A DNA stretch of 64,000 nucleotides from UBA9554 sp038205135 (GCA_038205135.1 JBBRCF010000001.1:1-64000), one strand, 5' to 3'. Shown: positions 1 through 8,986, counted from the first letter of the stretch. Notes: a model not told the origin generated them from the sequence alone. Numbers and translations are program-made.

Positions 1-381
1 GAACCCGAACCCGAACCCGCGCCGGCGCCGAACGTGATCCGCGGCACGTCGCTCAACGACACGCTGATCGGCACCAGCGGCAGCGACGCGATCTATGGCG
101 GCGGCGATAATGACCGTCTGACCGGCGGTGCGGGGGCCGACTTCTTTGTCTTTGGGGCCGACGCGCGCGACCGTGACCGCGACCGCGACGTGATCACTGA
201 TTTCAACGCCGCCGAAGACACCATCGTCTTTGAACTGGGCGTGACGATCCGTTTCGTCGAACAGGTCAAGAACAACCTGCATATCCAGTTGAACGGCGAC
301 CGCGACCTGATCGTGGTTCAGAATGCCGACATCGGGATCGTCGCGAACTTCGAGTTCTCGGACGGCCTGTTTCTGGCGTAA
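1..381 (+). CDS. RTX-type calcium-binding protein, C-terminal fragment
   Basis: The open frame enters from the left edge and stops with TAA at 379-381; the true start lies outside the window. The visible part begins with an acidic/proline linker of Glu-Pro and Ala-Pro pairs, then has one RTX nonapeptide block (GGGDNDRLTGGAGAD) that would bind Ca2+ in a beta-roll. The C-terminal part reads FFVFGADARDRDRD...DVITDF, the usual cap that follows RTX repeats in secreted type I proteins. An odd feature is the RDRDRDRD stretch just before the cap. The protein is probably secreted or surface-exposed; its catalytic or adhesive part, if any, cannot be seen. Confidence 0.8.
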   Translation, partial: EPEPEPAPAPNVIRGTSLNDTLIGTSGSDAIYGGGDNDRLTGGAGADFFVFGADARDRDRDRDVITDFNAAEDTIVFELGVTIRFVEQVKNNLHIQLNGDRDLIVVQNADIGIVANFEFSDGLFLA

Positions 382-394
382 TCGGTGCTGACGG

Positions 395-421
395 GCCGGG
401 CTGCCTTTTGGGCGGCCCGGC
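395..421. terminator. GC-rich hairpin between convergent genes
   Basis: An inverted repeat (GCCGGGCTGCC, loop TTTTG, GGCGGCCCGGC, one mismatched pair) lies between the stop of the RTX gene (381) and the stop of the minus-strand methyltransferase gene (434). There is no long T-run, so it may stop transcription weakly or act as a 3' end stabiliser for both. Confidence 0.45.
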
Positions 422-433
422 ACGACCGCCCGC

Positions 434-1549
434 CTAGACGCTGCCCCAGATGTCTTGGGCGCAGCGCACTACCAGTTCCAGCTTGCGCTTCTGGTCATCT
501 TCGGTGATCGCGTTGCCTTCTTCGGTCGAAGCAAAGCCGCATTGCGGCGCGATGCCCAACTGGTCCAGCGGTGCAAATTTCGCCGCCGCGTCGAACTGGC
601 GTTTCAGGTCGTCCATCGTTTCCAGCGGCGCGGTTTTCGTCGTGATGAACCCGGGCAGCACGCGCTGTTTGCCCTTTGCAAGGAACGACAGCGGTTCCAG
701 CCCGCCCGCGCGGTCGGTGTCGTATTCCATGAAAAACACGTCCACCCCGGTCTGGTTAAACACTACATCCGCGACCGCATCATAGGCGCCCGTCGCGGCA
801 TGGGTGGACCGGAAATTGCCCCGGCACATGTGCATCCCGATCACCATGTCGGCGGGACGGTCCTTGATCGCCTGATGCATCATCCAGGCATAGCGGCCCA
901 CCAGCCAATCGGGGTCCTGCCCCTGCGCCTGTTTCGCGGCACGATGTTTCGGGTCACAGAGATATGCAAAAAAGATGTCATCCATCTGCAGATAGCGGCA
1001 GCCCGCATCATAAAACGCCTGCACAGCTTTTTTATAGGCGGCGGCGATGTCGGCGGTCAGAACCTCTATGTCCTGATATGCGGCCGCCGTGATATCGGCC
1101 GGGGCGGTGCGGAAATGACAACACGATGGGCCGGGGATTGAAATTTTCGGGCAGACTTTGGTGTTTTCTGCCACGAATTTGAAATGCGCCAAATGCGGAT
1201 GATCGGCGGGAAAATCCAGCTTGCCGGTGATGGTCGGGAACATCGGTCGCAGTTTCACGCCGGCGAATTGCACGCCCTGTTCCGGATCGCGTTCCACCAC
1301 TGCAAACCCGTCCAGCCCGTCCATGAAATCGTAGTGCCAGAACGACCGGCGCTGTTCACCGTCGGTCACCACAGGCAGGCCGACCTGTTCCTGCATCCCG
1401 ATCAGGTCGCGGATGGCGGCGTTTTCGACTGCGGCCAGACCCGCGGCATTCAGGCTGCGATCCTCGAAATGGGCCTTGCGGGCGGCCTTTACGGACGCGG
1501 GGCGCAGCAGACTGCCGACATGATCGGCGCGAAAGGGCGGTGTGGGCAT
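434..1549 (-). CDS. MetE C-terminal-domain-like methyltransferase (cobalamin-independent methionine synthase II family)
   Basis: A 371-residue protein of the single-domain MetE-like family (COG0620), related to the catalytic half of cobalamin-independent methionine synthase. The N-terminus has the family motif ADHVGSLLRP. Zinc ligands are visible as the His-x-Cys of GMHMCRGN and the Cys of PQCGFAS, matching the His/Cys/Cys ligands of MetE. The frame is open further upstream, but the start at 1549 is chosen because AGGAG lies 8 bases before it and the family N-terminus begins there. It lacks the N-terminal half of true MetE, so the methyl donor may not be methyl-tetrahydrofolate polyglutamate; the substrate is unknown. 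It is followed on the same strand by no obvious partner. Confidence 0.85.
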   Translation of the reverse strand: MPTPPFRADHVGSLLRPASVKAARKAHFEDRSLNAAGLAAVENAAIRDLIGMQEQVGLPVVTDGEQRRSFWHYDFMDGLDGFAVVERDPEQGVQFAGVKLRPMFPTITGKLDFPADHPHLAHFKFVAENTKVCPKISIPGPSCCHFRTAPADITAAAYQDIEVLTADIAAAYKKAVQAFYDAGCRYLQMDDIFFAYLCDPKHRAAKQAQGQDPDWLVGRYAWMMHQAIKDRPADMVIGMHMCRGNFRSTHAATGAYDAVADVVFNQTGVDVFFMEYDTDRAGGLEPLSFLAKGKQRVLPGFITTKTAPLETMDDLKRQFDAAAKFAPLDQLGIAPQCGFASTEEGNAITEDDQKRKLELVVRCAQDIWGSV

Positions 1550-1614
1550 GGCGGGCACTCCTGTTACGCAGCGACCATACCGCGGCGGCGGTGATTGGCA
1601 ATGTCCATCACCGT

Positions 1615-2085
1615 TCAGCCGCGCAGCCCGGTTTCCTCCAACATGCCGCGCCGTTTCGCCTCGTAATAATAGCCCCGCGAATACCATTTCACCGCGTTGT
1701 CATGGCTGCCATCCGACAACAGCCAGGCGCCGCGCAGATATTTCACGGCATATTTCAGGTTGGTTTCCGCATCCAGCAGCCCGGCGGGTGTACCCTGAAA
1801 CCCCATGCTCCGCGCAGTCGCAGGCAGGATCTGCATCAGGCCGTAATAGGGCCCATTGCGCGCCTTTGGATTGTGGGTGCTTTCGCGTTTCACCACGCGG
1901 TGCACCAACGTTTCCGGCACATCATATTCGACGGCATATCTGGTGATCAGCGCGCGCAGTTCCGGGGTTTCATTGGCGTGCAGCGGCGGGTTGAACGCCG
2001 GACGCGCGGGTGATGTGGCGGGCGCAGGTGCACCACAGGCCACCAGTCCAAAAAACAGAAATACGGCAATGATCAGGCGCAGCAT
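1615..2085 (-). CDS. Lytic transglycosylase, SLT domain, lipoprotein
   Basis: A 156-residue exported protein. Residues 1-17 form a lipoprotein signal with the lipobox GLVAC, so it is probably anchored in a membrane facing the periplasm. The rest is a compact SLT (lysozyme-like) domain: VKREST contains the catalytic Glu, followed by the GLMQI and Y-AVKYL motifs typical of family 1 lytic transglycosylases, which cleave peptidoglycan between MurNAc and GlcNAc. It is short compared with Slt70, being just the catalytic domain. It sits 65 bases upstream of the MetE-like gene on the same strand, but no functional link is evident. Confidence 0.9.
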   Translation of the reverse strand: MLRLIIAVFLFFGLVACGAPAPATSPARPAFNPPLHANETPELRALITRYAVEYDVPETLVHRVVKRESTHNPKARNGPYYGLMQILPATARSMGFQGTPAGLLDAETNLKYAVKYLRGAWLLSDGSHDNAVKWYSRGYYYEAKRRGMLEETGLRG

Positions 2086-2183
2086 GGGGTTCTCCGGTCA
2101 GACCGCATGGGTTTGACCCGGTTCAGGCCCGCGCAGCAACCCCCTTGGGTGACAATGCGCGGCCAATTGCCGATCGCGACGGC

Positions 2184-3254
2184 CTATTGCCCCCAGGCCA
2201 CATCCTGCATTTCGCGCAGCCGGCTGGCGGTGCGGGCAAATTCGAACACGCCCTCGCCTTCCAGGTACAGGAGTTCCGGTTCCGCCTGCGCGGACGCGAT
2301 CACCCGTACCTTTGCCTCGTACAACGCGTCGATCAGCGTGACAAAGCGTTTGGCCGGGTTGAAATTGGACCGCGACAGCGCAGGAATATCCTCGATGATC
2401 AACACCCTGACCGCGTCGGCCAGCGCCAGATAATCGCCGGGGCCCAGCGGCTGGCTGCAAAGGTCATGAAACGTTGCCCGCGCCACGCCGTTGCGGAACG
2501 CGGGGATGTCCACCCGCCGCCCGTTGACGGTCAGGTGCAGGGGTGTTCCCGGTCCACCCGCCAAATCGGCCCAGATCGCGGCGATGGCGGCGCGGCTTTC
2601 CGGGCCGATGGGGGTGAACCAGACCCGTTCGCCCGCCAGACGGTTTTGCCGGTAATCGGTCGGGCTGGTTAGTTCCATCACCTGCATCCGGTCCTTCAGC
2701 AGTGCGATGAACGGCAGAAACAGCGCGCGGTTCAGGCCGTTCCTGTACAGGTCATCCGGCGCGCGGTTCGACGTGGTCACGATGGTCGCGCCGGCCTTGA
2801 ACAGCGCCTCGAACAGGCGGCCCACGATCATCGCATCGGCAATGTCGGTGATCTGCATTTCGTCGAACGCCAGGATCCGCAGGTCGCGGGCCACCCCGGC
2901 GGCTACGGGGGCCAGCGCATCCTGCACCCCGGTGGCCCGTGCCGCATGCAGCCCGGCATGGATTTCCTGCATGAACGCGTGGAAATGCACCCGGCGTACC
3001 GGCACTTCGGGCATGTCCGACAGGCTTTCGACGAACAGGTCCATCAGCATCGACTTGCCGCGTCCGACCCCGCCCCACAGATACAACCCCTTGGGCGCCT
3101 CTGGCACGACGCGGCGGAACAGGCTGCGTTTCACCGGCTGCGCCAACCCGTCATGGATGCGGTCGAACGCCGGCAGCACGCTGTGCTGCGCGTCGTCGGG
3201 CCGGATCGTGCCCGCCGCCACCCGGGTCTGGTAAAGCTCGCGCATGCTGGTCAT
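2184..3254 (-). CDS. zapE: ZapE-type AFG1-like ATPase
   Basis: A 356-residue P-loop ATPase of the AFG1/ZapE family. Walker A is GGVGRGKS at residues 61-68 and Walker B is LAFDE at about 128-132, followed by the family block MQITDIADA and the arginine-containing TSNRAPDDLY. In E. coli ZapE binds the Z-ring and helps constriction under stress; mitochondrial AFG1 handles respiratory-chain proteins, so the role here is known only by family. Methionines at codons 1 and 4 are both possible starts; no strong ribosome site decides between them. The neighbouring MFS gene is divergent. Confidence 0.9.
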   Translation of the reverse strand: MTSMRELYQTRVAAGTIRPDDAQHSVLPAFDRIHDGLAQPVKRSLFRRVVPEAPKGLYLWGGVGRGKSMLMDLFVESLSDMPEVPVRRVHFHAFMQEIHAGLHAARATGVQDALAPVAAGVARDLRILAFDEMQITDIADAMIVGRLFEALFKAGATIVTTSNRAPDDLYRNGLNRALFLPFIALLKDRMQVMELTSPTDYRQNRLAGERVWFTPIGPESRAAIAAIWADLAGGPGTPLHLTVNGRRVDIPAFRNGVARATFHDLCSQPLGPGDYLALADAVRVLIIEDIPALSRSNFNPAKRFVTLIDALYEAKVRVIASAQAEPELLYLEGEGVFEFARTASRLREMQDVAWGQ

Positions 3255-3346
3255 GGCCCGGTTTAGCCCGGCAAGCCCGCAAGAGGAAAGGGTCCTTGAC
3301 CCTGCCGTCGGATCGGCGAAACTCGGCCCGCGCCCAGGAGTCCATC

Positions 3347-4579
3347 ATGACCGTCAAACCCTCGATCTTTACCCCCGTGCTGATCGCGGGGTCGGTGGTC
3401 ATTATGATCTCGTTCGCGGTGCGGGCGTCCTTTGGCATGTTCCAGATCCCGGTTGCGACGGAATTCGGCTGGCCGCGCGCCGAATTTTCGCTGGCGATCG
3501 CGATCCAGAATCTGGCCTGGGGGTTCGGGCAGCCATTCTTTGGCGCGTTCGCCGAACGGTTAGGCGACCGCCGCGCGCTGATCATGGGCGCGTTGATGTA
3601 CGCAGCCGGTCTGGTGCTGACGTCGTTTGCTGTCACGCCGCTGGAACATCAGCTGTATGCCGTTCTGGTGGGTTTCGGCGTGGCCGGCACCGGGTTTGGC
3701 GTGATTCTGGCGGTAGTCGGCCGCGCCAGCAGCCCCGCGAACCGGTCGATGTCGCTGGCGATTGCGACGGCGGGGGGGTCTGCCGGGCAGGTCTTCGGTG
3801 CGCCGCTGGCCGAATGGCTGCTGACGCTGATGCCGTGGCAATCGGTGTTCATGGTGTTCGCCGGGCTGATCCTCGCGTCGCTGATGGCGTTGCCGTTCAT
3901 GCGCGCGCCGATGGCCTCGCGCGCCGAACTGGAGGCATCCATGGGCACGATCCTGAAGCGCGCCCTGCGGGACCCAAGCTTCACGCTGATCTTTCTAGGG
4001 TTTTTCTCCTGCGGCTATCAATTGGGCTTTATCACCGCACATTTCCCGGCCTTTGTCACCGAAATGTGCGGCCCGATCATGGATGGCAGTCTTTTGGCAA
4101 ACATGGGCGTGACCACCACTTCGGCGCTTGGCGCACTCGCAATCGCGCTGATTGGCCTCGCGAATATCGCAGGCACCCTGACGGCGGGATGGCTGGGCAA
4201 TCATTACCCCAAGAAATACCTGCTGGCCGCTATCTATACCGGGCGCACGATCATCGCCGCGTGGTTCATTCTGGTGCCGATGACGCCGGTGACCGTGGTG
4301 GTGTTTTCGGTGCTGATGGGGACGCTGTGGCTGGCCACCGTGCCGCTGACCTCGGGCCTGATCGCGCATCTGTACGGGCTGCGCTACATGGGTACGCTCT
4401 ATGGCATTGTGTTCTTTTCCCACCAACTGGGGTCGTTTCTGGGCATCTGGCTGGGCGGGCGGCTGTATGACGCCTACGGCAGCTACACCGCCGTCTGGTG
4501 GGTCGGCGTCGGCATCGGCGCCTTTTCCGCCATTGTGCATCTGCCGGTGCGAGAACGGGTGGTGGGCCAGCCCGCCTAG
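3347..4579 (+). CDS. MFS transporter (monocarboxylate/oxalate-type)
   Basis: A 410-residue protein with about 12 hydrophobic segments, starting at ATG 3347, six bases after AGGAG. An upstream in-frame codon at 3296 is rejected for lack of a ribosome site. The region after helix 2 has the MFS loop GAFAERLGDRRAL, and the overall pattern (GMFQIPVATEFGWPRAEFSLA near the start, given here in parts: VATEFGW, RAEFS) resembles the OFA/MCT group that carries small organic acids. The substrate cannot be read from the sequence. Its stop TAG overlaps the stop of the convergent oxygenase gene by four bases, so no terminator fits between them. Confidence 0.85.
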   Translation: MTVKPSIFTPVLIAGSVVIMISFAVRASFGMFQIPVATEFGWPRAEFSLAIAIQNLAWGFGQPFFGAFAERLGDRRALIMGALMYAAGLVLTSFAVTPLEHQLYAVLVGFGVAGTGFGVILAVVGRASSPANRSMSLAIATAGGSAGQVFGAPLAEWLLTLMPWQSVFMVFAGLILASLMALPFMRAPMASRAELEASMGTILKRALRDPSFTLIFLGFFSCGYQLGFITAHFPAFVTEMCGPIMDGSLLANMGVTTTSALGALAIALIGLANIAGTLTAGWLGNHYPKKYLLAAIYTGRTIIAAWFILVPMTPVTVVVFSVLMGTLWLATVPLTSGLIAHLYGLRYMGTLYGIVFFSHQLGSFLGIWLGGRLYDAYGSYTAVWWVGVGIGAFSAIVHLPVRERVVGQPA

Positions 4580-5682
4580 GCGCGGTAGCCCGCCGAATTG
4601 GGAACGCGTGCCGCGTTCGCCTCGCGCAGTTGCGCGGCCGCGTCATCGTACAGGAACGGCAGGAACGCATAGCGCGTGCCGGACGTCACCTTGGACACCG
4701 CATGCAGCAACGAGCACGAAAAGATCACCGCCGTACCCTTGGGGGCCTTGAACCCGTGCGGGCTGTATTCCGGGAAACTGACCGCGCCACCCTCGAAATC
4801 GTCGTTCAGGTTGATCGACACGGCAAAACGGCGGTGCGCGGTGCCCAGCGTGGTGTTGTCGCGATGCGCGCGGAAATGCCCGCCTTCGTTCGCCGGATAA
4901 CAGCCGATCATATAGCGTTCCATCCGCGTGCATTGAAAGAAATGGACCCGCGCGATTTGCGGGATCACCTTGCGCATCACGCGCGCCTGCGTGGCCTTGA
5001 TCAGCTCGGGGTCAGACAGGGTATAGTCGCTGCGCACCTTGAAACCGGCATCCATCTTGGCCACGGTCTGGCCGCCTTCGTCGCGCATGAAGCCGGACGG
5101 CGTGCCGCCGTCGGTTTGATAAAGCGACACCAGATGATCGCAAAACTCGGGCTCGAACACATCGGGCAGGATCAGGATGGGCGGTGGCACGGCAAAGCCC
5201 ATGAACCGGTCCGGCGGCGGTGCCGCGCGGACATGGTCGATGACCTGCGCAATGCAGGCCGCATCGGGGCGCATCAGCACAACGTGGCGCAGTGTCAGGG
5301 CCGGGTCGATCATCATCCACATTGCGCGCGGGGGATCGACCGCCCCGGAGCCAACGGCCACGGCACCATAAAGCTGCGATACCGCAAGATCATCGTCGCG
5401 AAACACGCGGCGGCCCGGCACGACGTCTTTCAGACGTCCTGTCGCCTCGTCCTCAGGGTCTGTAGTGACGATGAACAGGCAGGCATGGTCATCATCGAAC
5501 AGGGTTTCCGCCATCGCGCGTTGCACCGCCTCGGCCAGATCGCCGCCCGCAGATGGCACAAAACCCAGCACGATCCAGCGACCCCCTACGCTGTCAAAGG
5601 TGAAACGCGGATTGGATTTTGTGCGGGCCTTGAACAGTGGCACGCGGTCGCCCGGTTGCAATGTCTTTAATGCCTGCGCCAT
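4576..5682 (-). CDS. 2OG-Fe(II) dioxygenase with N-terminal peroxiredoxin-like domain
   Basis: A 368-residue two-domain protein. Residues 1 to about 155 have the outline of an AhpC/TSA (thioredoxin-fold) domain: GDRVPLF at the start, WIVLGF where the first strand would be, and FRDDDLAVSQLYG later; the peroxidatic Cys expected after the strand is absent. Residues about 160-368 form a prolyl-4-hydroxylase-type 2-oxoglutarate/Fe(II) domain: the iron ligands are the HRD of HFRAHRDN and the His of LLHAV, and TRYAF supplies the 2-oxoglutarate Arg. Such enzymes hydroxylate protein or small-molecule targets; the substrate is unknown. Start at 5682 follows GGAGG. It ends the minus-strand run that begins at fghA. 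Confidence 0.82.
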   Translation of the reverse strand: MAQALKTLQPGDRVPLFKARTKSNPRFTFDSVGGRWIVLGFVPSAGGDLAEAVQRAMAETLFDDDHACLFIVTTDPEDEATGRLKDVVPGRRVFRDDDLAVSQLYGAVAVGSGAVDPPRAMWMMIDPALTLRHVVLMRPDAACIAQVIDHVRAAPPPDRFMGFAVPPPILILPDVFEPEFCDHLVSLYQTDGGTPSGFMRDEGGQTVAKMDAGFKVRSDYTLSDPELIKATQARVMRKVIPQIARVHFFQCTRMERYMIGCYPANEGGHFRAHRDNTTLGTAHRRFAVSINLNDDFEGGAVSFPEYSPHGFKAPKGTAVIFSCSLLHAVSKVTSGTRYAFLPFLYDDAAAQLREANAARVPNSAGYRA

Positions 5683-5757
5683 GCGTCCTCCCTTGGTGCT
5701 CGGGAAAACTACCAAAGGCCGCGCCACGGACCAAGCGTTTTTTGACCCACGTTCGCG

Positions 5758-6666
5758 TCAGGCGCGAAACCGGTCCAGAATATGGCGTGCCGTCATGAGG
5801 TCCAGATGCGCGCCGCCGCCGTTCTTGAACAGTGTGATCTCGGTGTCTGACCGGCGTTGAAACGCGTCCAGATTATAGTAATCGGCGATCACGTCGGCAT
5901 CGGTGATCACACCCTGTTCCAGCGGCGTTTTCAACTCGCCGATGTGATGCATGACGGTCTGGCGGTTATCGACGAATATGCGGGCGCGCCGCAGCGCGGT
6001 ATCGTCGGTTTCGCGCATGTCGGGGCGGTAGGCGCCGATCAGGTCCAGATGGGTTCCAGCGCGCAGCCAGTCGCCCAACACCACGGGCGCGGTCGCCATG
6101 GTGGCGCAACTGACGATATCCGCCGCACGCACGGCGGTTTCCAGATCATCGGCCAGCCGCGCGCCGGTCGTATCCGCCAAAGCCTGCGCATTGGCCCGGG
6201 TCCGGTTCCACACCGTGAACCGCGCGCCAGGAAACGCTGCACCATAGGCCGCGATCAGCGACCGCGCCACGGTGCCCGCGCCGACGATGAGTATCTCGCG
6301 GCTGTCCGGCCGCGCCAGCCGACGTGCGGCCAGCAGGCTGTCACCGGCAGTTTTCCATTTCGTCACCAGATGGAAATCCACCAGCGCATCCAGCATCCCG
6401 TCGCTGTCACGGTATAGCGTCACGCCGCCGTTCACCGTGGGGTCGCCCCGCCCGGCGTTGCCGGGAAAGATCGTCGCGGATTTGACGGCCAATCCCAGCC
6501 CGTCGATCCACGCCGCGCGGTTCAGCAACGTATCCTTGCCGCGATACAGAAAGGTATCGGCGATTTCCGCACGCGGCAGGCGGTGTCCGGCGGCCAGCGC
6601 ATCGGTCAGGCCCAGCCAGTCCAACCGCGCCTCGCCTTCTGCAAAGGAAATGAAGGTGATGGTCAT
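5758..6666 (-). CDS. Ornithine cyclodeaminase / mu-crystallin family protein
   Basis: A 302-residue NAD(P)-dependent enzyme of the OCD/mu-crystallin family. The Rossmann motif GAGTVARSL follows EILIV in mid-protein, and the substrate-lobe motif VKSATIFPGN and the block HLVTKWKTA (catalytic Lys region) are present. Family members include ornithine cyclodeaminase, ketimine reductase, and alanine or lysine dehydrogenases, so the exact reaction is open. The dinucleotide loop is followed by TVWNRT, where the acidic residue typical of NAD-binding is replaced by Asn-Arg, hinting at NADP(H). It lies 10 bases after the HAD gene and is probably in the same transcript. Confidence 0.85.
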   Translation of the reverse strand: MTITFISFAEGEARLDWLGLTDALAAGHRLPRAEIADTFLYRGKDTLLNRAAWIDGLGLAVKSATIFPGNAGRGDPTVNGGVTLYRDSDGMLDALVDFHLVTKWKTAGDSLLAARRLARPDSREILIVGAGTVARSLIAAYGAAFPGARFTVWNRTRANAQALADTTGARLADDLETAVRAADIVSCATMATAPVVLGDWLRAGTHLDLIGAYRPDMRETDDTALRRARIFVDNRQTVMHHIGELKTPLEQGVITDADVIADYYNLDAFQRRSDTEITLFKNGGGAHLDLMTARHILDRFRA

Positions 6667-6676
6667 GTGTGCGCTT

Positions 6677-7312
6677 TCATACGTTTTCCGGCATCAACAG
6701 GCCCGAATCCACCAGACATCTGGCCCAGCCCCCGGCTCCTTCGAACAGATGGACCTGCCACCCGCGGGCGCGGGCGGCGGCGATGTTTTCGGGGCGATCA
6801 TCGGTGAACAGGATCCTGGCGCCGCGTGTCATCACGGCCTCTTCCAGCGCCTGATAGATTGCCGGATCGGGTTTGATCAGACCGATGCGGCCCGACACCA
6901 CGGCACCGTCAAACTCGGTCAGGAACGGGTGGTCGATGCAGGAAATCTCGTAGGGTTCCTCGCCAAAGTTGGTCAGGGCCCAGACCGGCACGCCGCGCGC
7001 CTGCAACGCCCGCATCAGCCGGATCGAGCCGTCGATGCGCCGGTCGGTCAGCCGCGACCAGCCGTCATGCCAGAACCGGATTTCGGCGGCATAGGCGGGG
7101 TGATCCTCGACCAGATCAAGGATGGTGCTGAACCGCGCGCCGGCGTCCACACCCAGATGAGCGCGGTGGATCGGCACATCGCAAAAGAAGGCCGCCGCGC
7201 GTTCCGGCCCGAATTCTTCGGCGTAGGTGCGTTCCGGCTGCCATTCGACCAGCACATTGCCGATGTCGAACACCACGATTTCCGGAGTTTTCAACGTAAC
7301 TGGCCGCATCAT
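6677..7312 (-). CDS. HAD-superfamily phosphatase (YihX-like)
   Basis: A 211-residue HAD hydrolase. Motif I is FDIGNVLVEW (residues about 13-22), in which the usual second Asp is replaced by Asn as in YihX-type sugar phosphatases. Motif II is the Thr of WALTNF, motif III is the Lys of GLIKPDP, and motif IV is FTDDRPEN. The helical cap lies between motifs I and II. It probably dephosphorylates a small sugar or nucleotide phosphate. The start (ATG 7312 or 7309) overlaps the stop of the DUF188 gene in the ATGA manner, implying translational coupling. Confidence 0.87.
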   Translation of the reverse strand: MMRPVTLKTPEIVVFDIGNVLVEWQPERTYAEEFGPERAAAFFCDVPIHRAHLGVDAGARFSTILDLVEDHPAYAAEIRFWHDGWSRLTDRRIDGSIRLMRALQARGVPVWALTNFGEEPYEISCIDHPFLTEFDGAVVSGRIGLIKPDPAIYQALEEAVMTRGARILFTDDRPENIAAARARGWQVHLFEGAGGWARCLVDSGLLMPENV

Positions 7313-7755
7313 GCCCCCTTTGCTGACCTGACCGCCCGTTCCAGCGCATCCAAAAAACGCGACCGGTCGGCCTTTGTAAAGCCCTGCCCGCGTCCTTGAT
7401 GAAACGGGTCGGATGCGCGCAGGTCAGTCATCAGGTCGCGCATCGCCAACGCTTCGCGCACATTCGCCTCGGTCAACGGCGTGCCATCATGTTTCAGCAC
7501 CTTTGCACCAGCGGTCACACACCGCGCCGCCAAGGGGATATCGCCCGTCACCACCACATCGCCCGGCCCGGCGCGGTCGGCGATCCACATGTCCGCCACA
7601 TCGGGGCCATCCGGCACGATCACCATATCCACCAGCGGATTACGCGATGGCCTGAGGCCGCCGTTCGACACAAACGCGATGCGCAGCCCATGCCGTGTGG
7701 CCACACGTTCCGCCTCGTCCTTGACCGGGCAGGCATCGGCATCAACGTAGATCAC
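7309..7755 (-). CDS. YaiI/YqxD family protein (DUF188)
   Basis: A 148-residue protein of the widespread DUF188 (YaiI/YqxD) family. The hallmark N-terminal motif YVDADACPVK (residues 3-12) and the downstream VVTGDIPLAA and LKHDG blocks carry conserved acidic residues of a PIN-like nuclease fold. The biological role is not established. Its start overlaps the VOC stop by four bases, and its stop overlaps the HAD start, so it is locked into this operon. Confidence 0.9.
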   Translation of the reverse strand: MIYVDADACPVKDEAERVATRHGLRIAFVSNGGLRPSRNPLVDMVIVPDGPDVADMWIADRAGPGDVVVTGDIPLAARCVTAGAKVLKHDGTPLTEANVREALAMRDLMTDLRASDPFHQGRGQGFTKADRSRFLDALERAVRSAKGA

Positions 7756-8117
7756 AGGTCCGCACCTAACCGGATCAGGTTACCGTCCGGGTCGATCACC
7801 GCCAGTTCGCGCATCCCCCAAGGCTTGTCTTCGACCCGGATCAGGCGGGGGACGCCGGTGGCGGGCAAATCCAGCGCGCCCCATTCCGCGTCCAACGCAG
7901 CAGTGTCCATCAGCCGCAGATAGGCCCCGGCATAGCAGGTGGCGGGGTCATGATCCGGCGCGCGGAAGAAATGCAGCTCCACGCCGTCCCGGTCGAGGAT
8001 CAGGTAGTCGGCATGATCCCTGTCGCCCTTGAACCCCAACGCGGTCCAGAACAACTGCGTCACTGCCAAATCGCGGGACGGCAGGATCGGGCATGCAGCG
8101 GTCAGGGTCACCGCCAC
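7752..8117 (-). CDS. VOC-family protein (glyoxalase/bleomycin-resistance-like)
   Basis: A 121-residue single-domain protein of the vicinal-oxygen-chelate superfamily. It has the paired beta-alpha-beta-beta-beta pattern, starting with AACPILPSRDLAVTQLFW and ending with LAVIDPDGNLIRLG. Small VOC proteins of this kind resemble bleomycin-binding proteins or lack a known ligand; an actual resistance function is only a guess. It overlaps the end of fghA by 10 bases and the start of DUF188 by four, so it is co-translated with them. Confidence 0.8.
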   Translation of the reverse strand: MAVTLTAACPILPSRDLAVTQLFWTALGFKGDRDHADYLILDRDGVELHFFRAPDHDPATCYAGAYLRLMDTAALDAEWGALDLPATGVPRLIRVEDKPWGMRELAVIDPDGNLIRLGADL

Positions 8118-8938
8118 AGTGCCTCGGCGTGGAAATCGACGTGATCCTGCATGAACGACGCCACAAAGAAATAGCTGTGGTCATAGCCATCCTGCATCCG
8201 CAGCGTGCAGGGCAGGCGGCGTTCCAGCGCGGCCAGCGCCAGCGCCTCGGGCATCAGGTCGGCGATATAGGGATCGCGGGTGCCCTGATCGACCAGCAAT
8301 GGCACCGATAGCCCCTCGGCCCGCAGCATCAGGGTCGCGTCATGGCGCAGCCAATGCGATTCTTGCGGTCCCAGATAAGCCGCCAGTTGCTTGCGCCCCC
8401 AGTTCGACGCCGTGGGATGACAGATCGGCGCAAAGGCCGATACCGACCGGAACCGCCCCGGCAGCCCCATCGCCAGCGTCAATGCGCCATGCCCGCCCAT
8501 CGAATGGCCGGTGATGGCCTGCCGGTCCATGTCCAGCGGGAACCCTGCGGCCAGAACGGCCGGCAGATCGTCGGCCAGATAATCCCACATGCGGAAATGC
8601 GGGGCCCATGGCTGTTCCGTCGCGTTGACGTAGAACCCGGCGCCCTGGCCCAGATCATAGGCCGGGTCATCCGCCACGCCCGGCCCGCGCGGCGAGGTGT
8701 CGGGGAATACCACCGCGATCCCCTGTTCAGCGGCCCAGCCCTGAGCACCCGCCTTGACCATGGCGTTTTCATGCGTGCAGGTCAGGCCCGACAGATACCA
8801 CAGCACCGGGACCGGGCCGTCCTGGGCATCATTCGGCAGGAACAGGCCAAATGTCATGTCGCACCCGGTGGCGGTGGATGCGTGACGGTACACGCCCTGT
8901 GTGCCGCCGTGGCAGCGATTTTCCGAAAGGGTTTCCAT
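8108..8938 (-). CDS. fghA: S-formylglutathione hydrolase
   Basis: A 276-residue alpha/beta hydrolase matching the esterase-D family length. The nucleophile elbow GHSMGG places the catalytic Ser at about residue 146; LSGLTCTHEN near residue 50 is the family oxyanion region. The enzyme hydrolyses S-formylglutathione to formate and glutathione, the second step of glutathione-dependent formaldehyde oxidation. The start at 8938 follows AGGAG; the longer frame is rejected. The usual partner, the class III alcohol dehydrogenase, is not next to it here. It opens a chain of overlapping genes on the minus strand. Confidence 0.92.
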   Translation of the reverse strand: METLSENRCHGGTQGVYRHASTATGCDMTFGLFLPNDAQDGPVPVLWYLSGLTCTHENAMVKAGAQGWAAEQGIAVVFPDTSPRGPGVADDPAYDLGQGAGFYVNATEQPWAPHFRMWDYLADDLPAVLAAGFPLDMDRQAITGHSMGGHGALTLAMGLPGRFRSVSAFAPICHPTASNWGRKQLAAYLGPQESHWLRHDATLMLRAEGLSVPLLVDQGTRDPYIADLMPEALALAALERRLPCTLRMQDGYDHSYFFVASFMQDHVDFHAEALWR

Positions 8939-8986
8939 GCGAGTCTCCTGTGGTTGTCCAGCGACCTTGCCGCAGACCGGTAACAC

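Noticed and set aside
1550..1687. N-terminal extension of the MetE-like gene
   Set aside because: Overlaps the transglycosylase gene, lacks a ribosome site, and the family N-terminus starts at 1549.
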